Shown here piece after piece: positions 25,104 to 33,221 of a DNA stretch of 64,000 nt (positions are counted from its first letter, which is position 1; every line of letters begins with the position of its first letter). A program made the translations under genes and the position numbers. The notes below the pieces were generated by a model. It saw only the letters and a program-made list of their open reading frames with translations, ran no database searches and was not told the DNA's origin. The DNA is taken from NCBI GenBank assembly GCA_020073265.1, contig JAIQFN010000014.1, positions 1 to 64,000 of the forward strand, given 5' to 3'. The DNA comes from Terriglobia bacterium (lineage in GTDB: Bacteria > Acidobacteriota > Terriglobia > Bryobacterales > Bryobacteraceae).

Positions 25104-25946
25104 GTGCCGCGCCTACCGCTCCACATCGGCTGGCCGATCGCGGTGGTTCTCGCTTCCGGAGTGCTGTACTTTCTCGCTAATCGGGCGCTGTACTATCCCA
25201 CCAAGTTCCCGCAAGGCTGGTGGGATCAACAGGCGCAACTGGGTGCCACCGACGTCTGGCTGGAAACACAGGACCGCGTCCGCCTGCATGCCTGGTGGGT
25301 TCCCGCGGACGGTTCGAGGCTGGTGACCTTATTCCTGCATGGCAACGCAGGCAACGTCACGCACCGCGCCGGGCAGATCCGGGAAATTGTCGCCGCCGGG
25401 TCTTCGATTCTGATGCTGGACTATCGCGGGTACGGCAAGAGCGCCGGCCGGCCGACCGAGAAGGGACTCTACGCCGACAGTGAAGCCGCTTATGTTTACC
25501 TGCTGGGGCTGGGCTATCGCGGGCGGCAGATCATACTGCACGGCGAATCGCTGGGGTCGGCCGTCGCCGTGGACCTGGCCTATCGACGGCCCTGCGCCGG
25601 GCTGGTTCTGGAAGCGCCCTTTACCTCCGCGAGCGACGTCGCAGGCACCGTGCTGCCCGTCCTGGGACCGGCGCTGGTGCACGGTTACAATTCAATCCCC
25701 AAGATCCGCTGGCTGCTGGCGCCCAAGCTCTTCCTGCAAGGCGACCGGGACGAGATCATCCCCCTCCGGCTGGGCCAGGCGCTGTACGCCGCGGCGCAAG
25801 AGCCGAAGTCGTTTTGGATCGTCCAAGGGGCGGGTCACAACAACATCCTGGAAAAAGCCGGTCCAGCCTACCGCGAGCGATTACAAACCTTCTACGCCAG
25901 CCTTGCCATCACGACCCCAACCAGGAACAGAATGCGCTTCCGCTAA
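25104..25946 (+). CDS. Membrane-anchored alpha/beta hydrolase
   Basis: About 280 residues. One N-terminal membrane helix (IAVVLASGVLYFLANRAL) is followed by an alpha/beta hydrolase of the YfhR/ABHD13 type: oxyanion motif LFLHGNAGN, YRGYGKSAG, nucleophile HGESLGSA, acid in LQGDRDEIIP and histidine in GAGHNN. The family cleaves esters or thioesters; the substrate is unknown. The GTG at 25104 is preferred because the longer frame adds residues unlike the family. Confidence 0.82.
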   Translation: MPRLPLHIGWPIAVVLASGVLYFLANRALYYPTKFPQGWWDQQAQLGATDVWLETQDRVRLHAWWVPADGSRLVTLFLHGNAGNVTHRAGQIREIVAAGSSILMLDYRGYGKSAGRPTEKGLYADSEAAYVYLLGLGYRGRQIILHGESLGSAVAVDLAYRRPCAGLVLEAPFTSASDVAGTVLPVLGPALVHGYNSIPKIRWLLAPKLFLQGDRDEIIPLRLGQALYAAAQEPKSFWIVQGAGHNNILEKAGPAYRERLQTFYASLAITTPTRNRMRFR

Positions 25947-25953
25947 TAAGAAA

Positions 25954-26046
25954 GGCCAAGCCGCTACCACCTGGACGGCGCCGGTGGACTCTCTCCTATA
26001 TCTAAAGAGTAATTGCCGCTTGGCCTTGTCCAGCTAAACTGGGCAG
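25954..26046. repeat. Tandem structured repeat, unit A
   Basis: First of two about 92-bp units spaced 106 bp apart. Ends GGCCAAGC/GCTTGGCC pair; inside are CCACC/GGTGG and ACTCT/AGAGT stems, and a CCAG/CTGG hairpin follows. Read on the minus strand, unit A is followed by TTTCTTATT. See unit B for the comparison. Confidence 0.7.
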
Positions 26047-26059
26047 AAAGAAAAACAAA

Positions 26060-26151
26060 GGCCAAGCCGTTTACCACCCGGAACGACGCCGGTGGGCTCT
26101 TCAACATCCCAAGAGCATTGCGGCTTGGCCCTGTCCAGCTAAGCTGGGCAG
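26060..26151. repeat. Tandem structured repeat, unit B
   Basis: Same layout as unit A. The outer stem GGCCAAGCCG/CGGCTTGGCC is a perfect 10 bp. The stem GCTCTT/AAGAGC replaces the ACTCT/AGAGT type in unit A, so a G-C pair replaces an A-T pair, and CTGTCCAGC-TAA-GCTGGGCAG forms a 9-bp hairpin. On the minus strand the unit is followed by TTTGTTTTT. The pair lies in the gap after the CBS gene (minus) and after the hydrolase gene (plus). Confidence 0.7.
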
Positions 26152-26174
26152 CTCGTACTACACTGACCGGCGCT

Positions 26175-26639
26175 CTAGAGCGCGACGGCCAGACCCTGGA
26201 AGGCGCTGGTGTGCTCGCAGATCGACTTCGAGGTCTCGATCACATCGGCATAGCTGAGCTCGCCTTTTTCCTCCGCGAACAGCACGATGTCATCCAGACA
26301 CAGGATTCCTTCCAACGCTCCCTTGCTATCGATCACCGGCAGGCGGCGCACCTTCTGCGCGCCCATGGTCTGCAGCGCGACGTGGATGTCATCGTCGGCC
26401 GCGCAGTAGAACAACTTCGGCAGGCTGACCTCTCTGACCAATGCGTCGGACGCTTTCACATTCCGCGTGCCCAGAGCGATCGCGATGTCGCGGTCCGTGA
26501 TCACCCCCAGCACCCGGCCGTTCTCGACCACCGGCAGCGTCCCGCAGCCTGCTTTCCATAGGATTTCGCTGGCAGCCGCCAGATTCAATCCGGGGCTGCA
26601 AAACTTCACGTTCGTTATCATTACGTCTCGCACTCTCAT
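26175..26639 (-). CDS. Tandem CBS-domain protein
   Basis: 154 residues made of two CBS domains and little else: MRVRDVMITNV to GVITDRDIAIALG, then FYCAADDDIHVALQTMGAQKVRRLPVID to GILCLDDIVLF. Stand-alone CBS pairs usually sense adenine nucleotides and regulate partner proteins. The ribosome site (AGGAGG) lies inside a long hairpin with the upstream leader, so translation may be controlled. The neighbour upstream is a recombinase-like gene on the same strand. Confidence 0.88.
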   Translation of the reverse strand: MRVRDVMITNVKFCSPGLNLAAASEILWKAGCGTLPVVENGRVLGVITDRDIAIALGTRNVKASDALVREVSLPKLFYCAADDDIHVALQTMGAQKVRRLPVIDSKGALEGILCLDDIVLFAEEKGELSYADVIETSKSICEHTSAFQGLAVAL

Positions 26640-26642
26640 AAG

Positions 26643-26699
26643 CCCTCCTCGACCGTGCCCAGGACTAGGATTGTCGTCCTAGTATTGTGCACGGGAGGG
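26643..26699 (-). promoter_or_regulatory. Leader hairpin covering the CBS-gene ribosome site
   Basis: On the minus strand CCCTC, CCGTGC and ACTAGGA pair with TCCTAGT, GCACGG and GAGGG, giving 18 bp with a 5x5 internal loop and a one-sided bulge. The last arm is part of the AGGAGGG Shine-Dalgarno, 3 bp before the ATG. If transcribed, it would hide the ribosome site. The inner ACTAGGA/TCCTAGT dyad could instead be a protein operator. Confidence 0.5.
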
Positions 26700-26766
26700 T
26701 CCTGACAGTTGCCCGTTGATTCTGGGAAGGATAGGATAACGCGAAGTGCCCGTTTGACCGATTTGG

Positions 26767-26783
26767 CTCACCCGCTGGGTGAG
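26767..26783. repeat. Short perfect hairpin
   Basis: CTCACCC-GCT-GGGTGAG in the gap between the recombinase-like gene and the CBS gene. No T-run follows on either strand, so it is not a typical terminator. Confidence 0.4.
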
Positions 26784-26844
26784 TGTTGCAACGCTCAGAC
26801 TGCACACCGGCCTCGACCATATGCGCGATTGCGTCGCCCGCCAC

Positions 26845-27282
26845 TCAGACGAAGTTCATCAGCCGGCCCCTTCGAACCACCCATTCTTCGCTGGTGAAGA
26901 CCCTCGGACCGACTTCTATCAGACGCGGTAGCATGTCAAATACCGTTCCGGGCGTCCAACTGGTGTTGTGGCGGGTGCGGAAGCCGCGCTGGTTTAGCGA
27001 CTCGGCGATCTCAGAGAGCGGCTTATCCTGGATGATCATCTCGAGCATCGCCAGCAGCGCCTCTTTCTCCTGGATGTCCTGTTCCAGCTCCAGGCAATTC
27101 TCGGAAATCTTGAGGCCGTAGGGCACGCCCTCGGCGATATTGGCGGCCTCCGCTTGGCCATCTTCCACCCGGCGTTCCCATACCACCGCCACCGGCTGCC
27201 AGCCCTGGGCGGACTTCAGCTCTATATACGCCGCGGTCAGCGGTCCCGGCAAAACTTCGCGCATGCGTTCCACTCGCGCCAT
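26845..27282 (-). CDS. Protein of unknown function with a recombinase-like helix motif
   Basis: 145 residues with a good ribosome site (GGGAGGA). The N-terminal half is mixed (LPGPLTAAYIELKSAQGW, VAVVWERRVE). A helical middle (CLELEQDIQEKEALLAMLEM) leads to LSEIAESLNQRGFRTRHN and SWTPGTVFDMLPRL, which resembles the DNA-binding part of large serine recombinases. The catalytic domain is absent, so it is not an active recombinase. A small DNA-binding regulator is one possibility. Confidence 0.6.
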   Translation of the reverse strand: MARVERMREVLPGPLTAAYIELKSAQGWQPVAVVWERRVEDGQAEAANIAEGVPYGLKISENCLELEQDIQEKEALLAMLEMIIQDKPLSEIAESLNQRGFRTRHNTSWTPGTVFDMLPRLIEVGPRVFTSEEWVVRRGRLMNFV

Positions 27283-27449
27283 TGGATCCTCCCTGGTTAC
27301 CTACCGGCTGCCAGATTCAGCAAATCGGCTGCCATCGGGATATGCCGTGGTTTGTTTTACTTCGCTCGCTTGGCCCACCCGCGGCATGTCCGCTGATGGG
27401 AATCGCCGAACGGTCTTGCGGCTAGCGGCGGGAGATAGAATGAAGGCAC

Positions 27450-27998
27450 ATGCCAGTTCAAATCGGCCGCAAGGAATCCGACTTTTCCGATCCATTGGGA
27501 CTGCTCAGCGATTGCCATCGCCGCATCGAGCACTTTCTGGATGTTCTAATCCGCGTCTGCGAAAAGACCAAGGGAGGTCAGTTGACCGCGGACGAGCGGG
27601 CTGCGCTGGAGAAGGCGCTGGTCTACTTCCGCAATTCGGCGCCCAGGCATACCGCGGACGAAGAGGAATCGCTTTTCCCTCGCCTACGGGAATCCGGACA
27701 GGCGCAATCCTCGCTCGAATGCCTGGCTGAGCTGGAGAAGGACCACGTGGCCGCCGCGCGCGATCACGAGCTGGTGGATACGCTCGGCCGGCGCTGGTTG
27801 ACTAGCGGGGCGCTCGAAGGCGGCGAAGTGGATCAGATCCGGCAGGCGCTCCAGCGTTTGTCAGGCACCTACACGCGCCACATCGCCATCGAAGATCAGC
27901 AACTCTATCCCTTGGCGGGCCGGGTATTGCAGCCGGAGCAACTCGCTGAAGTCGGCCGCGAGATGGCCGAGCGGCGCGGCGTCTCAGTGGGCGCATGA
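27450..27998 (+). CDS. Hemerythrin-like HHE domain protein
   Basis: 182 residues, mostly helical. Iron-ligand motifs of the HHE family are visible: CHRRIEHFL, RHTADEEESLFP, KDHVAAARDHE and RHIAIEDQQLYPLA. Such proteins bind O2 or handle iron/NO stress. A GAAGG ribosome site precedes the ATG. Its stop overlaps the ATG of the sugar isomerase gene (ATGA), an unexpected partner. Confidence 0.87.
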   Translation: MPVQIGRKESDFSDPLGLLSDCHRRIEHFLDVLIRVCEKTKGGQLTADERAALEKALVYFRNSAPRHTADEEESLFPRLRESGQAQSSLECLAELEKDHVAAARDHELVDTLGRRWLTSGALEGGEVDQIRQALQRLSGTYTRHIAIEDQQLYPLAGRVLQPEQLAEVGREMAERRGVSVGA

Positions 27999-29239
27999 AG
28001 CCTGTCCCCGCCCGAGAGCAGCGAGCGCTGATCGATCGCCTGATGGAAGCTTGCGGCGGCGGCTATCCGCCGGCGACCCGGCGCAAATATTACATCTCCG
28101 GACCGCAATGGGCGGCTGCTTACCAGGGCCAGGCGCTGTTTCACGCCCCGACGCGCGAGCCGATCGGTTTTGAAGACGTCATCCGCGAGTATTCGAAGAT
28201 CGGAATCGCGCATTGGTCGACGCACGACACCGACGTGATCCCGACCGGGGCGCTGGGCAAAGAAGAGCAAGCGCGCACCATCGAGCGCATTCAGGCGACG
28301 CTCAAGGAGCACGGCCTGCAGTGTTCCATGGTGACCGCGGAGACGTTCTTCCACGCGGTGTGGGCGGCTGGACCCGCGGCCGAGGCGCCCGAGGTCCGTC
28401 AATATGCCGCCTGGCGTCTGGCCAACACGGTGCGGATCGGCCACGAGCTGGGCGCGAAATTCGCGGTGTATTGGCCGGGATCGCTCGGCTACTACACGCA
28501 AGGCGCGATCGACGAAACGCAAACCCTGCGCTGGTACGCCGACGGGATCAATGCGGCCTGCGAAGCCGACCTTGAACTTGCGAAGCACTACCAGCGCCCG
28601 CCGTTAAAGCATTGCCTGGAGGCCAAGCCGTTCGAGCCGCAGGCCGAGATCCTGCTGCCCACCAGCGACGCCATGCTCGCGTTCATCGGCTCCGGGCTGC
28701 TGAAACATCCCGAGATGGTGGGCCTGAATCCCGAGTATCTGCACGAGCTGATGTGGGGCGGCGCGCCCCGAGCCGCCTTGGCCCGCGCGCTCGTGGCCGG
28801 AAAGCTGTTCCACTTCGACATCAACGACGGATATCGCCTGAAGCACGACGTCGACATCGCGATCGGCCTGGTGAATCCGCTGGATTGGCTGAACGTGCTG
28901 GTGCTGCTGCGCAGCCACAATTACAACGGCCCGTTCAACCTGGACTACAAGCCTCCGCGCACCACCAGCAGCTACGGTGTGTTCGCGGTCAGCTTTCCGT
29001 CGGCGGTGGATCGCTTCATCACGCTGTGGGAGATGGCCGGCGACGTCATTTCAGATCCAGTGATCCAAGAGGCGACCGAGGCGTTGAAGGCCGGAGGCGC
29101 GCCCGCCGATCCTTTGGATGCCGAGGCCGTCACCGCGGCCAATCGCGAGCTGCTCACGCTGCACGAGCTGATCGCGCACCGCATGGTGCAGATCCTGATC
29201 GGCCAACACCGCGGCCGCTCGTACTCGGTGGGAAAATGA
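27995..29239 (+). CDS. xylA: Xylose isomerase family protein
   Basis: 414 residues, TIM barrel. Several stretches follow actinobacterial xylose isomerases as I recall them: STHDTDVIP (catalytic His/Asp), LEAKPFEPQAEILLPT (metal-binding Glu), GLNPEYLHELMWG, AGKLFHFDIND and FNLDYKPPRTT. The reaction is aldose-ketose isomerisation (xylose to xylulose or glucose to fructose). It is translationally coupled to a hemerythrin-like gene, and no xylulose kinase is near, so the natural substrate may differ. Confidence 0.85.
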   Translation: MKPVPAREQRALIDRLMEACGGGYPPATRRKYYISGPQWAAAYQGQALFHAPTREPIGFEDVIREYSKIGIAHWSTHDTDVIPTGALGKEEQARTIERIQATLKEHGLQCSMVTAETFFHAVWAAGPAAEAPEVRQYAAWRLANTVRIGHELGAKFAVYWPGSLGYYTQGAIDETQTLRWYADGINAACEADLELAKHYQRPPLKHCLEAKPFEPQAEILLPTSDAMLAFIGSGLLKHPEMVGLNPEYLHELMWGGAPRAALARALVAGKLFHFDINDGYRLKHDVDIAIGLVNPLDWLNVLVLLRSHNYNGPFNLDYKPPRTTSSYGVFAVSFPSAVDRFITLWEMAGDVISDPVIQEATEALKAGGAPADPLDAEAVTAANRELLTLHELIAHRMVQILIGQHRGRSYSVGK

Positions 29240-29243
29240 ACGC

Positions 29244-29459
29244 ATGAGCCTGGGCCGGATGCTGATCGTGCTGGGCGTGATCGTGCTGGCGCTGGGCGTG
29301 ATCGTCTCCATCGGGGAGAGAATTCCGATCCGCTTCGGCCGGCTGCCGGGCGACATCGTGATCCGAGGGAAGCACTCGGTCTTCTATTTTCCGATCGTCA
29401 CCAGCCTGCTCCTGAGCGTCGTCCTGTCGTTCGTGCTGTGGCTGTTCAGCCGCCGCTGA
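29244..29459 (+). CDS. Small two-helix membrane protein (DUF2905 type)
   Basis: 71 residues. Two hydrophobic helices (MLIVLGVIVLALGVIVSI and IVTSLLLSVVLSFVLWLF) flank a loop with RIPIRFGRLPGDIVIRG, the signature of the DUF2905 family. The function is unknown. It begins 4 bp after the isomerase stop. The palindromic repeat follows. Confidence 0.85.
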   Translation: MSLGRMLIVLGVIVLALGVIVSIGERIPIRFGRLPGDIVIRGKHSVFYFPIVTSLLLSVVLSFVLWLFSRR

Positions 29460-29463
29460 CCGA

Positions 29464-29554
29464 GTGGGGCAGCCAATCGTGGCTGCAGCCGCCTTTAGGC
29501 GGCTCTCGTATGGCGCCGGCTAAAGCCGGCGGCGGGCAGGATTGCCCGCCCCAC
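29464..29554. repeat. Dispersed palindromic repeat family 1, full copy
   Basis: GTGGGG and CCCCAC ends enclose four hairpins: AGCCA/TGGCT, GCCGCC/GGCGGC, GCCGGC-TAAA-GCCGGC and GCGGGCA/TGCCCGC. It sits between two convergent genes. It resembles REP/BIME elements and matches the copy at 50446-50532. Confidence 0.8.
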
Positions 29555-29559
29555 AGTTC

Positions 29560-30325
29560 TCACAATCCGGTGAACACACCCGCGAAGCGCAGCGGCATCC
29601 AACGCGGCGCGGGCGGCTCGCAGAACATCCACGCTTCTCCCATGACCGTTTCCACCGTCACCGGCAGCGCCGGAAGCAATCGCTGCTGGAGTTGCGTGAC
29701 CGCATAGATCGACCCGAGCGCGCGCCATCCGAGCTGCGGCGCGATGTAGAATCCCGACCGCCAGCCCTCGCCGGCGAGAAATGGCCGCTGCAGCGCCAGC
29801 ACAGGCAACAACGTTCGCGTTGGTGTCAAGGACTGGACCGGCACCAAGGGCGGCACGAAGGCGTACAGGCTGACGGCCGCCGAATAGGTGGACAGCTCGA
29901 ACAGGCCCGAACCCCAGGAAGGCAGCCGGGAACGCGACGAAGCCTCCAGCGGACCCACGAAACTGGCCGGGCGATCTGTCGCGCGCGCTCTTCATCCATC
30001 GGTGTGCCCTCGGGAAGCTCCAATTGCAGGCCATATGTGGACGGCTCGAGAAAAAGCTCGGGAGCGATGCCGGCCTTCCGCATCGCCGGCGACACGTGCA
30101 CCGAGTTCCGGCCGAGCGACCCCGCGATGCCGTTTTCCCCGAACACCACTTCGTCCACCGCCTGGTCGCCGGCCAGCATGGTGAGCACGGCTTCCGAGCC
30201 GCGCCGGCCCGGGAACTGCGCAAGAATCTGCGTGATCCGGTCAACTGCGGGTGCGTCACCGCACCCAGCCCATCCGGCGTGCCGAAGACAAACCCAACGG
30301 AGGCTGCGCTCAATGCAAGTGGCAC
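29560..30325 (-). pseudogene. Frameshifted secreted-protein gene of unknown function
   Basis: Coding-type sequence (high GC at third positions) continues through this stretch but in three frames. It starts with a possible signal peptide (LALSAASVGFVFGTPDGLGA, from 30325), moves to a second frame near 30240 (ITQILAQFPGRRG, LTMLAGDQAVDEVVFGENG, ELFLEPSTYGLQLELPEG) and to a third near 29965 (LFELSTYSAAVSLYAFVPPL, GFYIAPQLGWRALGS), stopping at 29560. Either two frameshifts have broken the gene or the assembly has two indels. The family is not recognised. Confidence 0.6.
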
Positions 30326-30364
30326 GTGCCGTGCATCTTAGACGTGCAGCAGAGAGGTGTCCTT

Positions 30365-30853
30365 ATGACGACTCTGGAACGTTGTCTGGAATTTCTCGAT
30401 AGGTCCCGCATCTGGTACGCGCACACCCGGCACTCGCTCGCATTCACCGCCTTCGAGGTTGCCGTTGCGGAGCACCTTTCGCCACACAAGTTGGCCAAGA
30501 CGGTGGTCTACGCCGGCACTCAGGGTTATGGACTGGCCGTGCTCCCGGCCGACAGCCTGATCGACATGGAAACGCTGGGAGGTTTCTTGAACGATCCCGC
30601 CATCCGCCTGGCCAGTGAACAGGAGCTGGGCCAGCTTTTCCCGGAGTGCGAACTGGGCGCCATGCCTCCACTGGGTGCTCTGTTCCATCTCCCCGTGATT
30701 GTCGACACCAGCATCGCCGAGCAGGAGTTCATCGCCTTCAACGCCGGCACGCATCTGGACGTGATCCACATGAGCTACGGCGATTACGCCCGCATCGTGG
30801 ATCCGGCAGTGGGCAAGTTCGCCTTTACGGCAGTCGAGCAGACGACGATCTAA
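30365..30853 (+). CDS. YbaK/ProX-type aminoacyl-tRNA deacylase domain protein
   Basis: 162 residues with the YbaK fold: an N-terminal helix, HTRHSLAFTAFEVAVAEH, LAKTVVYAGTQGYGLAVLPA (the conserved lysine), and LFHLPVIVDTSIAEQEFIAF near the end. The family removes wrongly attached amino acids from tRNA, or acts as a domain in other proteins. AGAGAGG precedes the ATG at 30365; the in-frame extension upstream has no ribosome site. A repeat-rich gap follows. Confidence 0.83.
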   Translation: MTTLERCLEFLDRSRIWYAHTRHSLAFTAFEVAVAEHLSPHKLAKTVVYAGTQGYGLAVLPADSLIDMETLGGFLNDPAIRLASEQELGQLFPECELGAMPPLGALFHLPVIVDTSIAEQEFIAFNAGTHLDVIHMSYGDYARIVDPAVGKFAFTAVEQTTI

Positions 30854-30858
30854 AGGCT

Positions 30859-30943
30859 GGTGTCAGGTGTCAGGTGTCAGGCGGCGCTCGACCACCCGAC
30901 ACCCGGGACCTGAAACCTGGCGCCTGAAACCTGGCACCTGTAT
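30859..30943. repeat. Short tandem repeats between ybaK-like and trmFO genes
   Basis: GGTGTCAGGTGTCAGGTGTC is three direct copies of a 7-bp unit. Further on, ACCTGAAACCTGGCGCCTG and a second CCTGAAACCTGG form a related pair. The two blocks are partly complementary and can fold back on each other. Confidence 0.65.
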
Positions 30944-30954
30944 CCTTGAGATGA

Positions 30955-32289
30955 ATGGCTCGCTTCCAGATCCTCGGCGGCGGCCTGGCCGGCTGCGAGG
31001 CGGCTTGGCAGATCGCGCGCGCGGGGCTTGAGTGCACGCTGGTCGAGATGCGGCCGCTGCGGTCGACCGCCGCGCACAAGACTGATCGGCTGGCCGAACT
31101 GGTCTGCAGCAATTCCTTGAAAAGCGAGTCCGAGAACTCCGCGCCCTGGCTGCTGAAGGAGGAATTGCGCCGGCTGGATTCGCTGCTGCTTACCGCTGCT
31201 CAGAAAGCCCGCGTGCCGGGCGGCCACGCGCTCACCGTCGATCGCGACGTCTTCGCTCAGGAGATCACCGCCTGCATCGAGCAAAATCCACGCATCGAGC
31301 TGCGACGCGAGGAAGCAACTGCCATTTCCGATGACGGCATCAGCGTCGTCGCCACCGGGCCTCTGACCAGCGGCGCTCTGGCTGATGAGATCGGACGCAT
31401 CACCGGCGCCGAGCGGTTGTTCTTCTACGATTCGATCAGCCCCATCGTGGACGCCGAGTCCATCGATCTGGCCATCGCCTTCCGCGCGTCGCGCTACGGC
31501 AAATCGCTGGATGGCAGCGACGACTACTTGAACTGCCCGCTGGACCGCGAACAATACGAGCGGTTCGTGGACGCGATTCTCGCCGCTGAAGCCGTTCCCG
31601 CTCACATCCCCGAAGACCGGACCCCGTTCTTCGAGGCGTGCCTGCCGATCGAGGAGATCGCCCGCCGCGGCCGGGACACGCTGCGCTTCGGACCGATGAA
31701 GCCGGTGGGCCTGACGGACCCGCGCACCGGACGGCGGCCCTACGCGGTGGTCCAACTCCGCCAGGAAAACCTGCGCGCGGCCAGCTACAACCTGGTCGGC
31801 TTTCAGAACCACATGCGATTCGGCGAGCAGGCGCGCGTCTTCCGCCTGATCCCGGGCCTGGAGAACGCGGAGTTTCTGCGCTACGGTCAGATCCACCGCA
31901 ACACGTATATCAACGCTCCCGCGCTGCTTGCGCCGACGCTGCAGCTGCGCGCACGTCCGCAGGTCTTCTTCGCCGGCCAGATTTCGGGCGTCGAAGGATA
32001 CGTCGAGTCCATCGCCACGGGCCTGGTGGCCGGAAGACACGCGGCGGAGTTGGCGCTGGGCGAACCGCTGCGGCCCTTTCCGCGCGAGACCGCCATCGGG
32101 TCGCTGTGCGCTTACGTCTCGGGCGCCGATCCGCGGAACTACCAGCCGGCCAACATCACCTTCGATCTGCTGCCCGCGCTCGATGAAACGACGCGCACTC
32201 GCCTGCGTCATGATAAGCGCGCGCGACACGCCGAAGTCTGCCGGCGGGCATTACAGAAACTGGACGAATACCGTTCCGTGTATGCCTGA
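30955..32289 (+). CDS. trmFO: tRNA (uracil-5-)-methyltransferase, folate/FAD-dependent
   Basis: 444 residues. An N-terminal FAD site (ILGGGLAGCEAAWQIA), VEMRPLRSTAAHKTD, LVCSNSLKSES and the C-terminal QISGVEGYVESIATGL are TrmFO signatures. The enzyme makes ribothymidine at tRNA position 54, with methylenetetrahydrofolate as carbon donor. The gene overlaps xerC by 8 bp; trmFO-xerC is also the order in many Firmicutes. An in-frame ATG 4 bp upstream (30951) is out of frame with the protein and not used. Confidence 0.95.
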   Translation: MARFQILGGGLAGCEAAWQIARAGLECTLVEMRPLRSTAAHKTDRLAELVCSNSLKSESENSAPWLLKEELRRLDSLLLTAAQKARVPGGHALTVDRDVFAQEITACIEQNPRIELRREEATAISDDGISVVATGPLTSGALADEIGRITGAERLFFYDSISPIVDAESIDLAIAFRASRYGKSLDGSDDYLNCPLDREQYERFVDAILAAEAVPAHIPEDRTPFFEACLPIEEIARRGRDTLRFGPMKPVGLTDPRTGRRPYAVVQLRQENLRAASYNLVGFQNHMRFGEQARVFRLIPGLENAEFLRYGQIHRNTYINAPALLAPTLQLRARPQVFFAGQISGVEGYVESIATGLVAGRHAAELALGEPLRPFPRETAIGSLCAYVSGADPRNYQPANITFDLLPALDETTRTRLRHDKRARHAEVCRRALQKLDEYRSVYA

Positions 32290-33187
32290 TCTCGGCGGCC
32301 ACATCCGGCGATTTCTCGAGGAGCTGCGCCGCCAGAATGCTTCCGCGCATACTCTGCGCAACTACGCCTCGGACCTGGAGCAGTTTCTTTCGTACTTCAC
32401 GCTCCACGATCAGCCGCCGCCAAAAGTGGAAGCCATCGACGCGTTGGCCATCCGCGAGTGGCTGGGTCATCTTTACGAGCAGCGCCTCACTGCGGTCAGC
32501 ATGCGCCGCAAGCTGGCGGCTGTCCGCTCGCTCTTCAAATTCCTGATGCGCGAAGGCGTCATCTCGAACAACGCTGCGCGCCTGGTCCGTACGCCCAAGG
32601 CGCCCAAGTCGCTGCCCGTAGTCATGACCGCCGAACAGACCAACACACTGGTGGACGCCATCCCGGCCGCGGCGGACAAATTGGAGCGCCTTTTTCCAGC
32701 GCGCGACCTCGCCATCTTCGAGCTGCTGTATGGCTGCGGCCTGCGCATCAGCGAGCTGGTGGGTTTGAACCTGGACGATTTCGATTTCGGCGAGCGCTGG
32801 GTGCGCGTGCGCGGCAAGGGCCGCAAGGAGCGCCAGGTCCCGTTCACCGGCAAGGCGGCCACGGCGCTGGACCGCTACCTGGCCGCGCGCAGTCCCGCTG
32901 TCGCCGGCGAGCGCGCGCTGCTGCTGAACCATCGCGGCCGCCGCCTCACCGACCGCGGCGCTCGCGGCATCGTGAAATTCTACGCCCGCATGATCACCGG
33001 CGATTCTTCCATCCATCCCCACAGCCTGCGCCACGCCTACGCCACGCACCTGCTCAGCGATGGCGCCGACCTCCGCGCCATCCAGGAACTATTGGGCCAC
33101 GCCCAGCTTTCGACGACGCAGAAATACACGCAGGTTTCGCTGGCAGACCTGATGGCCGTCTACGACAAAGCGCATCCCAAGGCGTGA
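32282..33187 (+). CDS. xerC: Tyrosine recombinase XerC/XerD family
   Basis: 301 residues. N-terminal core-binding domain (SAHTLRNYASDLEQFLSYF) and C-terminal catalytic domain with the conserved set: Arg in GCGLRISELVGL, Lys in GKGRKERQVP, His/Arg in HPHSLRHAYATH, His in LLGHAQLSTTQ and Tyr in KYTQVS. Length and position next to trmFO suggest the chromosome-dimer-resolving recombinase rather than a mobile-element integrase. The ATG overlaps the trmFO stop by 8 bp. Confidence 0.9.
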   Translation: MPDLGGHIRRFLEELRRQNASAHTLRNYASDLEQFLSYFTLHDQPPPKVEAIDALAIREWLGHLYEQRLTAVSMRRKLAAVRSLFKFLMREGVISNNAARLVRTPKAPKSLPVVMTAEQTNTLVDAIPAAADKLERLFPARDLAIFELLYGCGLRISELVGLNLDDFDFGERWVRVRGKGRKERQVPFTGKAATALDRYLAARSPAVAGERALLLNHRGRRLTDRGARGIVKFYARMITGDSSIHPHSLRHAYATHLLSDGADLRAIQELLGHAQLSTTQKYTQVSLADLMAVYDKAHPKA

Positions 33188-33208
33188 TACGCAGATCCCG
33201 GGCCACTA

Positions 33209-33214
33209 TATAAT
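33209..33214 (+). promoter_or_regulatory. -10 box TATAAT
   Basis: TATAAT, 7 bp before a GTG that opens a 23-codon frame and 75 bp before the secreted-protein gene. No good -35 box was found (GATACG at the 17-bp spacing). Confidence 0.45.
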
Positions 33215-33221
33215 TAACCGA

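Noticed and set aside
26845-27282. Serine recombinase, truncated mobile element
   Set aside because: Only the helix motif near the C-terminus is recombinase-like; the gene has a good ribosome site and a compact length, so it is kept as a separate protein of unknown role.
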